Of a stretch of 13,388 nucleotides of DNA, positions 1-5,280 are shown in pieces; the first letter of the stretch is position 1, and every line of letters starts with the position of its first letter. The stretch is from assembly GCA_015491015.1 (NCBI GenBank), contig WFWQ01000060.1:1-13388 (forward strand). The letters are read 5' to 3'. The notes beneath the pieces were generated by a model. The model saw only the letters and a program-made list of their open reading frames with translations. It made no database searches and was not told the origin of the DNA. This DNA is from Patescibacteria group bacterium (lineage in GTDB: Bacteria > Patescibacteriota > Minisyncoccia > Minisyncoccales > S141-161). Position numbers and translations under genes: made by a program.

Positions 1-303
1 TTAAATTTAATTCTAAATCTACTTTTGATTCCTACCTATTCTTTGTATGGAGCTAGTTTTGCTACTTTCATATCTTTAGCTTTGACCTTTTTAGGATTAT
101 GGCTTTATCTCAGATCTAAAATTAAACTGAGGTTTTCTTTAGAATTTAAGTTAGGTTTAGCTTTTGTTGTATTTTCCACTATATTTATGAGTTTACTTTT
201 AATCTTACTTGAATCCTTAAATCTAATTTTTAAGATTGCAATTGGAGCTATCTTTTACTTTATGATTTTAGGATTGATTTTTAAATTAAAATTTAAAATT
301 TAA
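1..303 (+). CDS. Polysaccharide/oligosaccharide flippase, C-terminal part (5' truncated by window)
   Basis: The reading frame is open from base 1, so the true start lies upstream and the first ATG/ATT inside the window is not the start. The 100 visible residues begin with an N-L-I-L-N-L-L-L-I-P-T-Y-S-L-Y-G-A-S stretch. This resembles the helix-loop of the C-terminal domain of Wzx/MATE-like polysaccharide exporters, where an asparagine-rich hydrophobic helix is followed by IPxYxxxGA and then A-T-x-I-S. Three to four hydrophobic segments follow (about residues 21-40, 54-74 and 77-95), ending in a short basic tail. Members of this superfamily flip lipid-linked glycans across the inner membrane. 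The substrate cannot be told from this fragment. The stop is 6 bp before truB, so the two may be co-transcribed. A generic multi-pass membrane protein is the main alternative. Confidence 0.7.
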   Translation, partial: LNLILNLLLIPTYSLYGASFATFISLALTFLGLWLYLRSKIKLRFSLEFKLGLAFVVFSTIFMSLLLILLESLNLIFKIAIGAIFYFMILGLIFKLKFKI

Positions 304-308
304 AATTT
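288..308 (+). repeat. Three perfect tandem copies of a 7-bp AT unit
   Basis: AAAATTT occurs three times head to tail. It covers the last codons of the flippase gene, its stop and the 6-bp gap before truB. It leaves no Shine-Dalgarno sequence for truB and is probably a low-complexity tract. Confidence 0.7.
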
Positions 309-309
309 T

Positions 310-963
310 ATGGAGAAACTTTTAGGAATAATAAAACCTGCAGGTTTTACTTCTTTTCAAATTGTGGAATATGTTAAGAGTCTTCTACCTTCGAAGATTA
401 AAGTAGGACACGCGGGAACTCTGGATCCTTTAGCTGAGGGAGTGTTAGTGATTGGTATTGGGAAAGCTACTAAACAGCTTAAAAAGATTGAATCTTTAGA
501 TAAAGAATACATAGCTTTAGGTTGCTTTGGATTGGAATCTGAAACTTTAGATAGAGAAGGAAAAGTAATTAAAGTTCAAACTAAGGAAAAACCCTCTTTA
601 GAAGAAGTTAGCTTTGTGCTTTCAAATTTTAAAGGAAAGATCAAACAACTTCCTCCTATATTTAGTGCTAAAAAGATAAAAGGGGAGAGAGCTTATCGTT
701 TAGCGAGAGCAGGGAAAAAAGTTCAGCTTAAGGCTAAAGAGGTTTGGATAAAAGATATAGAGCTTTTGTTTTATGCTTATCCTTTCTTTGGAATCAGAGT
801 TACCACTGGTCCTGGAGTTTATATCCGGGCTCTAATTAGAGATGTAGCTAAAAGTTTACACCAAAAAGCTATTTTATATTACCTGAGAAGAGAAAGAGTG
901 GGAAGCTTCACCTTAGATAATTCTTTAACTTTAGAACAACTTCCTAAAAAGCTTTTAAATTAA
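310..963 (+). CDS. truB: tRNA pseudouridine(55) synthase TruB, short form
   Basis: Converts U55 in the T-loop of tRNAs to pseudouridine. The N-terminal KPAGFTSF motif (residues 9-16) and the catalytic block GHAGTLDPLAEGVL (33-46) are intact. The catalytic aspartate is D39. The later motifs T-K-Q-L-K, D-K-E-Y and G-V-Y-I-R-A-L-I-R-D (about 169-178) are the expected TruB core. At 217 residues it ends after the catalytic domain and lacks the C-terminal PUA-like RNA-binding domain of the roughly 300-residue enzymes; such short forms are common in reduced genomes. The ATG sits 6 bp after the flippase stop with only A/T upstream and no Shine-Dalgarno. The next gene has its own promoter, so this is likely the end of the upstream transcript. 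Confidence 0.95.
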   Translation: MEKLLGIIKPAGFTSFQIVEYVKSLLPSKIKVGHAGTLDPLAEGVLVIGIGKATKQLKKIESLDKEYIALGCFGLESETLDREGKVIKVQTKEKPSLEEVSFVLSNFKGKIKQLPPIFSAKKIKGERAYRLARAGKKVQLKAKEVWIKDIELLFYAYPFFGIRVTTGPGVYIRALIRDVAKSLHQKAILYYLRRERVGSFTLDNSLTLEQLPKKLLN

Positions 964-973
964 AGGAATTTTG

Positions 974-1002
974 TTGATGAGTGTATTGAGATGGATTATA
1001 AT
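974..1002 (+). promoter_or_regulatory. Sigma70-type promoter for the HU gene
   Basis: TTGATG (974-979), a 17-bp spacer and a perfect TATAAT (997-1002). The predicted transcription start is near 1009, giving a 5' UTR of about 40 nt before the HU ATG at 1049. It lies in the gap immediately after truB. Confidence 0.65.
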
Positions 1003-1013
1003 AATAGTGGAAA

Positions 1014-1023
1014 AGGTCGACCT
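1014..1023. promoter_or_regulatory. 10-bp perfect palindrome just downstream of the HU promoter (possible operator)
   Basis: AGGTCGACCT is a perfect palindrome starting about 5 bp after the predicted transcription start of the HU gene. It stands out as a G/C-containing site in an A-rich leader. Its position would suit an operator or a small leader hairpin. No regulator is known, so the role is speculative. Confidence 0.3.
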
Positions 1024-1048
1024 AAAAAAGCTAAAAATAATTTCAACT

Positions 1049-1318
1049 ATGACCAAACAAGGTTTAGTAGAAGCTTTAGCTAAGGTGGTAGGAACTAAAA
1101 AGTTAGCTGGAGAGGTGGTAGATGTTTTTTTGCAAACTATCACTAAAGCCTTAAAAAAGGGAGAGGAAGTAGTAATCACTGGTTTTGGAAGTTTTAAGGT
1201 GGTGAGAAGGAAATCTAGAACTGGCAGGAATCCTCAAACTGGCGAAACTATTAAAATACCAGCTAGAAAAGTAGTTAAGTTCACTCCGGGTTCAGAGTTG
1301 AGGAAAGCAGTAAAATAA
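1049..1318 (+). CDS. HU family DNA-binding protein
   Basis: Small histone-like protein that dimerises and bends DNA in the nucleoid. The chosen ATG gives 89 residues, the normal HU length, beginning M-T-K-Q-G-L-V-E-A-L-A. The frame also extends 26 codons upstream from a TTG, but that region contains the promoter -10 box and is hydrophobic, unlike HU, so I reject it. The GFGSFKVVRRKSRTGRNPQTGE block (about 45-66) is the HU signature, with the DNA-intercalating proline at P62 at the tip of the beta arm. No Shine-Dalgarno is seen. It is monocistronic: it has its own promoter upstream and an intrinsic terminator 16 bp after the stop. HU cannot be separated from IHF-like paralogues by sequence alone, but a single HU homodimer is the simplest reading. 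Confidence 0.93.
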   Translation: MTKQGLVEALAKVVGTKKLAGEVVDVFLQTITKALKKGEEVVITGFGSFKVVRRKSRTGRNPQTGETIKIPARKVVKFTPGSELRKAVK

Positions 1319-1334
1319 TTCCAACTTGCCATTT

Positions 1335-1372
1335 AAAGAGGACCCCCGAAAGGGGGTTCTCTTTAGTTTTTT
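1335..1372 (+). terminator. Intrinsic terminator of the HU gene
   Basis: A 13-bp stem pairs 1335-1347 with 1352-1364. It contains one G-U pair and a C5/G5 core closed by a GAAA tetraloop at 1348-1351. A run of six T follows at 1367-1372. Read on the other strand the hairpin is not followed by a T tract, so it is directional. Its last T is also the complement of the A of the CCA end of the convergent tRNA-Gly gene, so the two elements touch. Confidence 0.93.
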
Positions 1373-1446
1373 GGAGCGGGCAACGGGAATCGAACCCGTA
1401 TCTCCGCCTTGGAAGGGCGGCGTAATAACCATTATACTATGCCCGC
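1372..1446 (-). tRNA. tRNA-Gly (anticodon UCC), CCA encoded
   Basis: Read on the minus strand, the 7-bp acceptor stem is GCGGGCA paired with TGCCCGC. A D-arm of bacterial tRNA-Gly type (GTATAATGGTTATTAC) follows. The anticodon stem is CCGCC/GGCGG with loop CTTCCAA, giving anticodon TCC at plus positions 1411-1413. The T-arm is ACGGG-TTCGATT-CCCGT. Discriminator T (plus-strand A at 1375) and CCA (1372-1374) are encoded. It decodes GGA and probably GGG. It lies 24 bp after the prfA stop on the same strand, with its own promoter. Confidence 0.97.
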
Positions 1447-1457
1447 TTACTAATTAA

Positions 1458-1485
1458 AGTATAAACTTTTTTAAACTGAATTCAA
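1458..1485 (-). promoter_or_regulatory. Promoter for tRNA-Gly, overlapping the 3' end of prfA
   Basis: On the minus strand: TTGAAT (1480-1485), a 16-bp spacer and TATACT (1458-1463). The predicted start is near 1451, a few bases before the mature tRNA 5' end at 1446. The -35 box lies inside the last codons of prfA. Confidence 0.55.
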
Positions 1486-2514
1486 GCTCGCTTTCAAAGC
1501 TTCAACGATAGGATCTAACTTTCCCTCTAAAACTTCATCCAAGTTTTTCCAACTTTTTTTAATACGGTGATCGGTGATTCGATTTTGGGGAAAGTTATAA
1601 GTTCTAATCTTTTCAGATCTTTCTGCGTGTTTAATTTGATCTTTTCTTTCTTTGCTAATTTTAGCTTCTTCTTTTCTTTTTTCTAATTCCAAAAGTTTAG
1701 CTTGCAGAATAGCTAAAGCTTGTTCTCTATTTTGTCCTAAGCTTCTTTCAGATTGACAAGCAACTACAATTCCACTTGGAAGATGAGTTATTCTCACCGC
1801 AGTTTCTCTTTTGTTTACATATTGCCCTCCAGGACCTGAAGCTTTAAAGGTTTCTATCTTTAAGTCTTGAGGATTTATCTTTATCTCTTTTGGCTTGGGT
1901 TTAAGCATTGTTACCACTGTAGCTGTGGAAGTGTGAATTCTTCCTGATTTTTCAGTTTCAGGCACTCTTTGAACCCGGTGTACTCCACCTTCGTATTTGA
2001 GATTTTGATAAGCTGAATCTCCTTTGACTTCAAAGATTATCTCTTTATATCCTCCTAAAGATGTAGGATTTGAATCTAAAACTTTGATTTCCCAACCTTT
2101 TTCTTTGGCGTATTTTTGATACATTCTAAAGAGATCGGCGGCAAAGAGAGCCGCTTCTTCTCCCCCTGTGCCTGCTCTAATTTCCATAATTAAGCCTTGA
2201 TGCTCTTGACGGAATTGAGAGAACTTTTTAAGCAAATTTTTCAGTTCAGAGTTTAAAGAACAAACAAGAGTAGTTAGTTTCTCTTTCTCTTCTTTAGCTA
2301 AAGCTAAGAGTTCAGGATCTTTTTCTTTGTTTATAATCTCTGTAGTTTCTTGAATTTCTTTTATTCCTTTATTAATTTGGGCAATTAAAAATAAACCTTT
2401 GTTAATTTGAGCTTTTTGAATTGGGTTTTCTCCAGATTCCTCTTTTAGCTTAATTAACTCCTTCTCAATCTCTAAAGTTTCCTTTTTCAATTTTTCCAAA
2501 TCTAAAATTTCCAT
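1471..2514 (-). CDS. prfA: Peptide chain release factor 1
   Basis: Recognises UAA and UAG in the ribosomal A site and triggers peptide release. The 347-residue length fits RF1. There is an N-terminal charged coiled-coil domain (about 1-100), then IRAGTGGEEAALFA, the GGVHRVQRVPETEKSGRIHTS block, and SGPGGQYVNKRETAVRITHLPSGI. The catalytic GGQ is G229-G230-Q231. The codon-reading tripeptide is P185-E186-T187. It fits the RF1 P-x-T pattern, not the RF2 SPF, but the middle residue is glutamate instead of the Ala or Val I know from model RF1s. The C-terminal RTYNFPQNRITDHRI motif is present. It lies 39 bp after rpmE, in the order seen in many bacteria. No prmC (GGQ methyltransferase) gene follows. 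The gene ends TAA, and no Shine-Dalgarno is visible. Confidence 0.97.
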   Translation of the reverse strand: MEILDLEKLKKETLEIEKELIKLKEESGENPIQKAQINKGLFLIAQINKGIKEIQETTEIINKEKDPELLALAKEEKEKLTTLVCSLNSELKNLLKKFSQFRQEHQGLIMEIRAGTGGEEAALFAADLFRMYQKYAKEKGWEIKVLDSNPTSLGGYKEIIFEVKGDSAYQNLKYEGGVHRVQRVPETEKSGRIHTSTATVVTMLKPKPKEIKINPQDLKIETFKASGPGGQYVNKRETAVRITHLPSGIVVACQSERSLGQNREQALAILQAKLLELEKRKEEAKISKERKDQIKHAERSEKIRTYNFPQNRITDHRIKKSWKNLDEVLEGKLDPIVEALKASLNSV

Positions 2515-2553
2515 TTTGATTTTAGATTTAGTTTAGAGCAATATTTAGAGACG

Positions 2554-2844
2554 CTAAAGTCCTTCTCTCAAAATCTTTTCTTTTTGTTTAGAAGTTTTTT
2601 CTTCTTTTTGAGCTTGAGAAGATATTTTAGCCTTTAGCTTTTCGGATTTCTTTAATCTTTCCTTAAACTTTTCAACTCTACCTCGAGTATCTACAATTTT
2701 TTCTTGTCCAGTGTAAAAAGGGTGGCATTTGTAACAGATTTCAACTTCTATCCTTTCTTTTGTAGAGCCTACTTCAAATTGATTACCGCAAGTACAAATT
2801 ACTTTAGCTTGAGGGAAGTATTTAGGATGAATGTCTTTTTTCAT
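2554..2844 (-). CDS. rpmE: Large ribosomal subunit protein bL31, zinc-binding form with basic C-terminal tail
   Basis: Component of the 50S subunit near the central protuberance. It starts [11 protein letters not shown], the usual bL31 start. The zinc-type cysteines are present as C17-x-C19 and C37-x2-C40, followed by HPFYTG and the G-R-V-E-K-F-x-x-R segment. The family core of about 70 residues is followed by a roughly 25-residue Lys/Glu/Gln-rich, probably helical tail, giving 96 residues in all. Having the cysteines implies the zinc-containing paralogue. It is the first gene of the rpmE-prfA operon, read from tandem promoters at 2874-2903 and 2934-2961. The predicted UTR from the nearer one is about 20 nt, without a Shine-Dalgarno. 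The gene ends TAG. Confidence 0.95.
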   Translation of the reverse strand: MKKDIHPKYFPQAKVICTCGNQFEVGSTKERIEVEICYKCHPFYTGQEKIVDTRGRVEKFKERLKKSEKLKAKISSQAQKEEKTSKQKEKILREGL

Positions 2845-2873
2845 AGGTTTGATTTTACTTAAAAGATTATCCT

Positions 2874-2903
2874 ATAATAAAATTAGTTCACCTTTTTTGT
2901 CAA
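2874..2903 (-). promoter_or_regulatory. Promoter P2 (proximal) of rpmE-prfA
   Basis: Minus strand: perfect TTGACA (2898-2903), an 18-bp spacer and TATTAT (2874-2879). The predicted start is near 2867, about 23 nt before the rpmE ATG. Confidence 0.65.
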
Positions 2904-2933
2904 TTTTGAGCTTTAAAACTTAGCTTGGAAAAT

Positions 2934-2961
2934 GTTATAGCTGAGAAATAAATAATGTCAA
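2934..2961 (-). promoter_or_regulatory. Promoter P1 (distal) of rpmE-prfA
   Basis: Minus strand: perfect TTGACA (2956-2961), a 16-bp spacer and TATAAC (2934-2939). The predicted start is near 2927, about 60 bp upstream of the P2 start and in the same direction. Two perfect -35 boxes within 60 bp in AT-rich DNA make chance less likely, but transcription is not shown. Confidence 0.55.
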
Positions 2962-3063
2962 GTTTTGGTATCGCTTCACTTATCCGAGCTCTCAAGAGAA
3001 TAAATTCAAAATCCTCCACAAATTATCATTGAGTAAAACATTAAAAAAATCACAAAGTTATTA

Positions 3064-3084
3064 AAAAGTTAATTAAAAACTTTT
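3064..3084. repeat. Inverted repeat, 7-bp arms
   Basis: AAAAGTT (3064-3070), a 7-nt loop, then AACTTTT (3078-3084). It is all A/T-rich and weak. It is a possible poor terminator for the minus-strand membrane protein gene. Confidence 0.35.
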
Positions 3085-3123
3085 AAAAATTTCTCCTCTT
3101 GGTAAAGATATTTTAACTGAGCC

Positions 3124-3147
3124 AAATTTTCACGATCGTGGAAATTT
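3124..3147. repeat. 24-bp inverted repeat centred on CACGATCGTG
   Basis: The arms 3124-3133 and 3138-3147 pair over 10 bp with one G-U, around GATC. The central 10 bp (3131-3140) are a perfect palindrome. No T tract on either side argues against a terminator. A protein-binding dyad or a structured RNA element is possible. Confidence 0.5.
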
Positions 3148-3150
3148 TGT

Positions 3151-3161
3151 ACCTTTAAGGT
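3151..3161. repeat. 11-bp dyad ACCTT-T-AAGGT
   Basis: Perfect 5-bp arms around one T, starting 4 bp after the previous inverted repeat, so the two dyads are adjacent. Confidence 0.35.
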
Positions 3162-3172
3162 TTTAATATTGG

Positions 3173-3201
3173 TTCTTGGAATTAAAAAGTTATTTCAAGA
3201 A
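3173..3201. repeat. Inverted repeat, 10-bp stem
   Basis: TTCTTGGAAT (3173-3182) pairs with ATTTCAAGAA (3192-3201), with one G-U and a 9-nt loop. No T tract follows on either strand. Confidence 0.4.
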
Positions 3202-3257
3202 ATTTAATAATCTCCTAAATGTGGTTGCACAAAACATTTTAGTATGCCCTGAAAGTT

Positions 3258-3587
3258 TTACTTTAGAAGTTGGATTCCAAGTTGGGAGATTTTAGCTCCT
3301 CCAAAGATTAAGATTCCAACAAAGATAGACCAAGCAATTAAATTGAAAGTTTTTACTGACAACTCTTGAATTGGGATCTGATTTAAGAGTATTTTTTCAA
3401 GTAACTTTTGGTTTGGAGGTAAGTTTAAATTTTTTGTATTATTTTCAGTAACTTCAAACACATCTGGAGGGTTTATTTTTCCAGTGAAGATATTAAAAGA
3501 TTGCCATAAGCTCCAGGCTATTATTCCAAGTCCTGCAAAAAGAAGCATCCACCCTACGAAAGAGATTGTTTTCTTCTTTAAGTTCAT
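3258..3587 (-). CDS. Small two-helix membrane protein of unknown function
   Basis: The 109-residue product starts with a short basic segment (NLKKK). A first membrane helix follows at about residues 8-29 (ISFVGWMLLFAGLGIIAWSL), then a roughly 50-residue polar loop rich in Asn, Pro and Glu, and a second helix at about 82-104 containing GILIFGGAKI. By the positive-inside rule the N-terminus is cytoplasmic and the loop external, with the C-terminus back inside. There are no cysteines and no catalytic motif, and I do not recognise the family. It is alone on its strand, with a promoter that leaves only about 6 nt of leader, divergent from the large plus-strand operon. Coding potential is supported by the frame length in AT-rich DNA and by the coherent topology. 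Confidence 0.75.
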   Translation of the reverse strand: MNLKKKTISFVGWMLLFAGLGIIAWSLWQSFNIFTGKINPPDVFEVTENNTKNLNLPPNQKLLEKILLNQIPIQELSVKTFNLIAWSIFVGILIFGGAKISQLGIQLLK

Positions 3588-3599
3588 AAGCTTTAATTA

Positions 3600-3629
3600 A
3601 TTATAGCCTATTTTGAACTAAAAGGTAAA
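3600..3629 (-). promoter_or_regulatory. Promoter of the two-helix membrane protein
   Basis: Minus strand: perfect TATAAT at 3600-3605, with a weaker TTTACC -35 at 3624-3629 (18-bp spacer). The predicted start is near 3593 and the ATG ends at 3587, so the mRNA would be nearly leaderless. It overlaps the divergent plus-strand promoter. Confidence 0.5.
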
Positions 3630-3641
3630 TTTCTTTAAAAT
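3613..3641 (+). promoter_or_regulatory. Promoter of the large plus-strand operon
   Basis: TTGAAC (3613-3618), a 17-bp spacer and TAAAAT (3636-3641). The predicted start is near 3648. This is the only good promoter I see before the tightly packed gene series from 3777 to the window end. Confidence 0.55.
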
Positions 3642-3656
3642 AGATGAGAAAGCAAG

Positions 3657-3740
3657 ATGAAAGTAACAAGGCTTTTGCTTTTAATTTTGCTTTTAATTTT
3701 AGCTTTAGGTTTTTTAATTTATCTCCAAGAGTTGAGCTAA
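3657..3740 (+). CDS. Possible 27-residue single-helix membrane peptide (tentative)
   Basis: ATG at 3657 opens 27 codons: a basic start (M-K-V-T-R) followed by a continuous Leu/Ile helix of about 18 residues and a short polar end (YLQELS). It starts about 9 nt after the predicted transcription start and ends 36 bp before the PEBP gene. A leader peptide or small membrane protein would fit. The alternative is that this is simply AT-rich 5' UTR. A second frame from ATG 3644 gives a Phe/Asn-rich peptide that is less protein-like. No Shine-Dalgarno is present and I recognise no family. Confidence 0.3.
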   Translation: MKVTRLLLLILLLILALGFLIYLQELS

Positions 3741-3776
3741 AGGTCAAAAATTAATCTTAATTTTTCAAAGAAGGTT

Positions 3777-4220
3777 ATGAAAATTGAAAGTTCAGCTTTT
3801 AATCCTGGAGATTATATCCCTAAAAAGTATACCTGCCAAGGAGAAGATATAAGTCCTCCTTTAAAGATTTATCAAGTACCTAAAGAGGCTAAAAGTTTAG
3901 TTTTAATTATGGAAGATCCCGACGCTCCAAGGGGAACCTTTTTGCATTGGATGGTGTGGAATATTCCTCCGGATATAGGGGAGATTTCTGAAGGAGGGGA
4001 AATTCCTGGAGCTGTAGAGGGAATAAACGATTTCGGATCTAAAGGTTATGGTGGGCCTTGTCCTCCTTTTGGTGAACACCGCTATTTCTTTAAAGTCTAC
4101 GCTCTTTCTGAAATTTTAGATTTGCCTTATTCTACCTCTAAAGAGGAGCTTTTCAATTATATCCGAGGTAAAGTGTTAGATACAGCTGAGTTGATGGGCA
4201 GGTTTAAAAAAGAAGAATAA
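3777..4220 (+). CDS. YbhB/YbcL family phosphatidylethanolamine-binding-like (PEBP) protein
   Basis: The 147 residues match the bacterial Raf-kinase-inhibitor-like family closely. Seen in order: the N-terminal FNPGDYIPKKYTCQGEDISPPL, the ligand-pocket motif D47-P-D49-A-P-R-G with H57-W-M-V-W, the GGPCPP loop (93-97), and G-E-H101-R-Y-F-F-K-V-Y-A-L (99-110). There is no signal peptide, so it is likely cytoplasmic. The bacterial proteins have a small anion/phosphate-binding pocket, and their biological role is unclear. It is the first recognised gene after the operon promoter at 3613. An AAGAAGG stretch lies only 2 nt before the ATG, too close to be a normal Shine-Dalgarno. The next gene begins 47 bp later. 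Confidence 0.93.
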   Translation: MKIESSAFNPGDYIPKKYTCQGEDISPPLKIYQVPKEAKSLVLIMEDPDAPRGTFLHWMVWNIPPDIGEISEGGEIPGAVEGINDFGSKGYGGPCPPFGEHRYFFKVYALSEILDLPYSTSKEELFNYIRGKVLDTAELMGRFKKEE

Positions 4221-4267
4221 TACTTTAAAATTCTTTAAAACTAAAAAATCTTAAAAATAAAATTATT

Positions 4268-5278
4268 ATGAAAATAGGTTTTTTTGGAACTCAAGATTGG
4301 GAACAAAAATATCTTGAGCCAAAACTCAAGCACTTACCTTTAGAAGTTTCTTTTTATTCTCATCCTTTAGATGAAAATAATCTACCCTCAAAAAAAGACT
4401 TTGAAATAATCTCAGTATTTGTAGGTTCAAGAATTAACTCTAAAGTATTAGATCATTTTCCAAGCTTAAAATACATCACTACTAGATCTACTGGATTTGA
4501 TCACATTGATCTTAAGAGTTGTAAAGAGCGAGGAATTTTAGTTTCCAATGTGCCAAGGTATGGAGCTAATACTGTGGCTGAATTTACTTTTGGGTTAATT
4601 TTAAATTTGACTCGTAAGATCTATCACGCCATAGATCAGATCAAGGAAATTGAGTCTTTTTCTTTAGAAAATTTAAGAGGTACTGATTTGAAAGGAAAGA
4701 CTTTAGGAGTCATAGGAACAGGTAGTATTGGCAAAGAGGTGATTAAGATTGCTAAAGGTTTTGGAATGAAAGTTTTAGCTTCTGACCCTTATCCGGATTT
4801 AGAGTTTGCCAAAGAACAAGGATTTGAATATGTTTCTTTAGAAAAACTTTTGCAAAACTCTGATATAATTACTATCCATTGTCCTTTAACTGATCAAACT
4901 AAGCATTTGATTAATAAGGAAAATATCAAGTTAATTAAGAAAGGAGCTTACTTAATCAATACCGCAAGAGGGCCAATAGTAGATACTGAAGCTTTGATTT
5001 TAGCTTTAAAAGAAGGAAGATTAGCTGGTGCAGGTTTGGATGTTTTAGAAGGAGAAAAAGAAACTAAGGAGGAACTTGGACTCTTAACCTCTCAAGAGTT
5101 GAAGAAAGATACTTTAAAGGTTCTCTTGGAAAACCATATTTTGATGAAGATGCCTAATGTATTAATTACTCCTCATACTGCCTTTAATTCTTGGGAAGCT
5201 TTGTATAGAATACTGGATACCACTTTGGAAAATCTGAAATCTTTTTTGGAGGGTAAACCTATTAATCTTGTAAGTTAA
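4268..5278 (+). CDS. D-isomer-specific 2-hydroxyacid dehydrogenase, D-lactate dehydrogenase type
   Basis: NAD-dependent interconversion of a 2-oxoacid and a D-2-hydroxyacid; pyruvate to D-lactate is most likely. The 336-residue length is that of the D-LDH group. The first substrate-binding domain carries TTRSTGFDHIDL (about 76-87). The Rossmann domain begins with LKGKTLGVIGTGSIG, G150-x-G152-x-x-G155. Catalytic residues are R234 in NTARGP, E261 in the LDVLEGE segment and H303 in TPHTAFNS. The lid segment after E261 (KETKEELGLLTSQELKKDTL) and the closing LENLKSFLEGKP are as in D-LDH and unlike shorter glycerate dehydrogenases. In a fermentative cell it would regenerate NAD+. Its stop is 2 bp before the P-type ATPase start. 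Substrate assignment is an inference. Confidence 0.9.
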   Translation: MKIGFFGTQDWEQKYLEPKLKHLPLEVSFYSHPLDENNLPSKKDFEIISVFVGSRINSKVLDHFPSLKYITTRSTGFDHIDLKSCKERGILVSNVPRYGANTVAEFTFGLILNLTRKIYHAIDQIKEIESFSLENLRGTDLKGKTLGVIGTGSIGKEVIKIAKGFGMKVLASDPYPDLEFAKEQGFEYVSLEKLLQNSDIITIHCPLTDQTKHLINKENIKLIKKGAYLINTARGPIVDTEALILALKEGRLAGAGLDVLEGEKETKEELGLLTSQELKKDTLKVLLENHILMKMPNVLITPHTAFNSWEALYRILDTTLENLKSFLEGKPINLVS

Positions 5279-5280
5279 AA

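Larger units (their letters stand above)
2962..3257. other. Non-coding stretch with several inverted repeats
   Basis: No convincing open frame on either strand. It holds four dyads listed separately (3064-3084, 3124-3147, 3151-3161, 3173-3201). A short patch around 2966-2997 contains more G/C (including GAGCTC) than its surroundings. It lies between the rpmE promoters and the 3' end of the small membrane protein gene. It should therefore hold the terminator for that gene, but no hairpin here is followed by a good T tract. I recognise no known RNA family. Confidence 0.5.

Noticed and set aside
971..1048. Longer HU start giving 26 extra N-terminal residues
   Set aside because: The extension covers the promoter -10 box and predicted transcription start and is hydrophobic, unlike HU. 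ATG 1049 gives the normal 89 residues.
955..1179. Minus-strand reading frame opposite HU
   Set aside because: It lies on the complement of a clear HU gene, has no recognisable domain, and its composition is what the antisense of that gene would give.
1335..1364. HU hairpin as a two-way terminator that also ends the tRNA-Gly transcript
   Set aside because: On the minus strand the stem is followed by AAATGG, not a T tract, so only plus-strand termination is supported.
3644..3757. Alternative frame from ATG 3644 with Phe/Asn repeats
   Set aside because: Its ATG would lie before the predicted transcription start, and the FAFNFAFNF sequence reflects the TTTTAATTTTGC repeats of AT-rich DNA.
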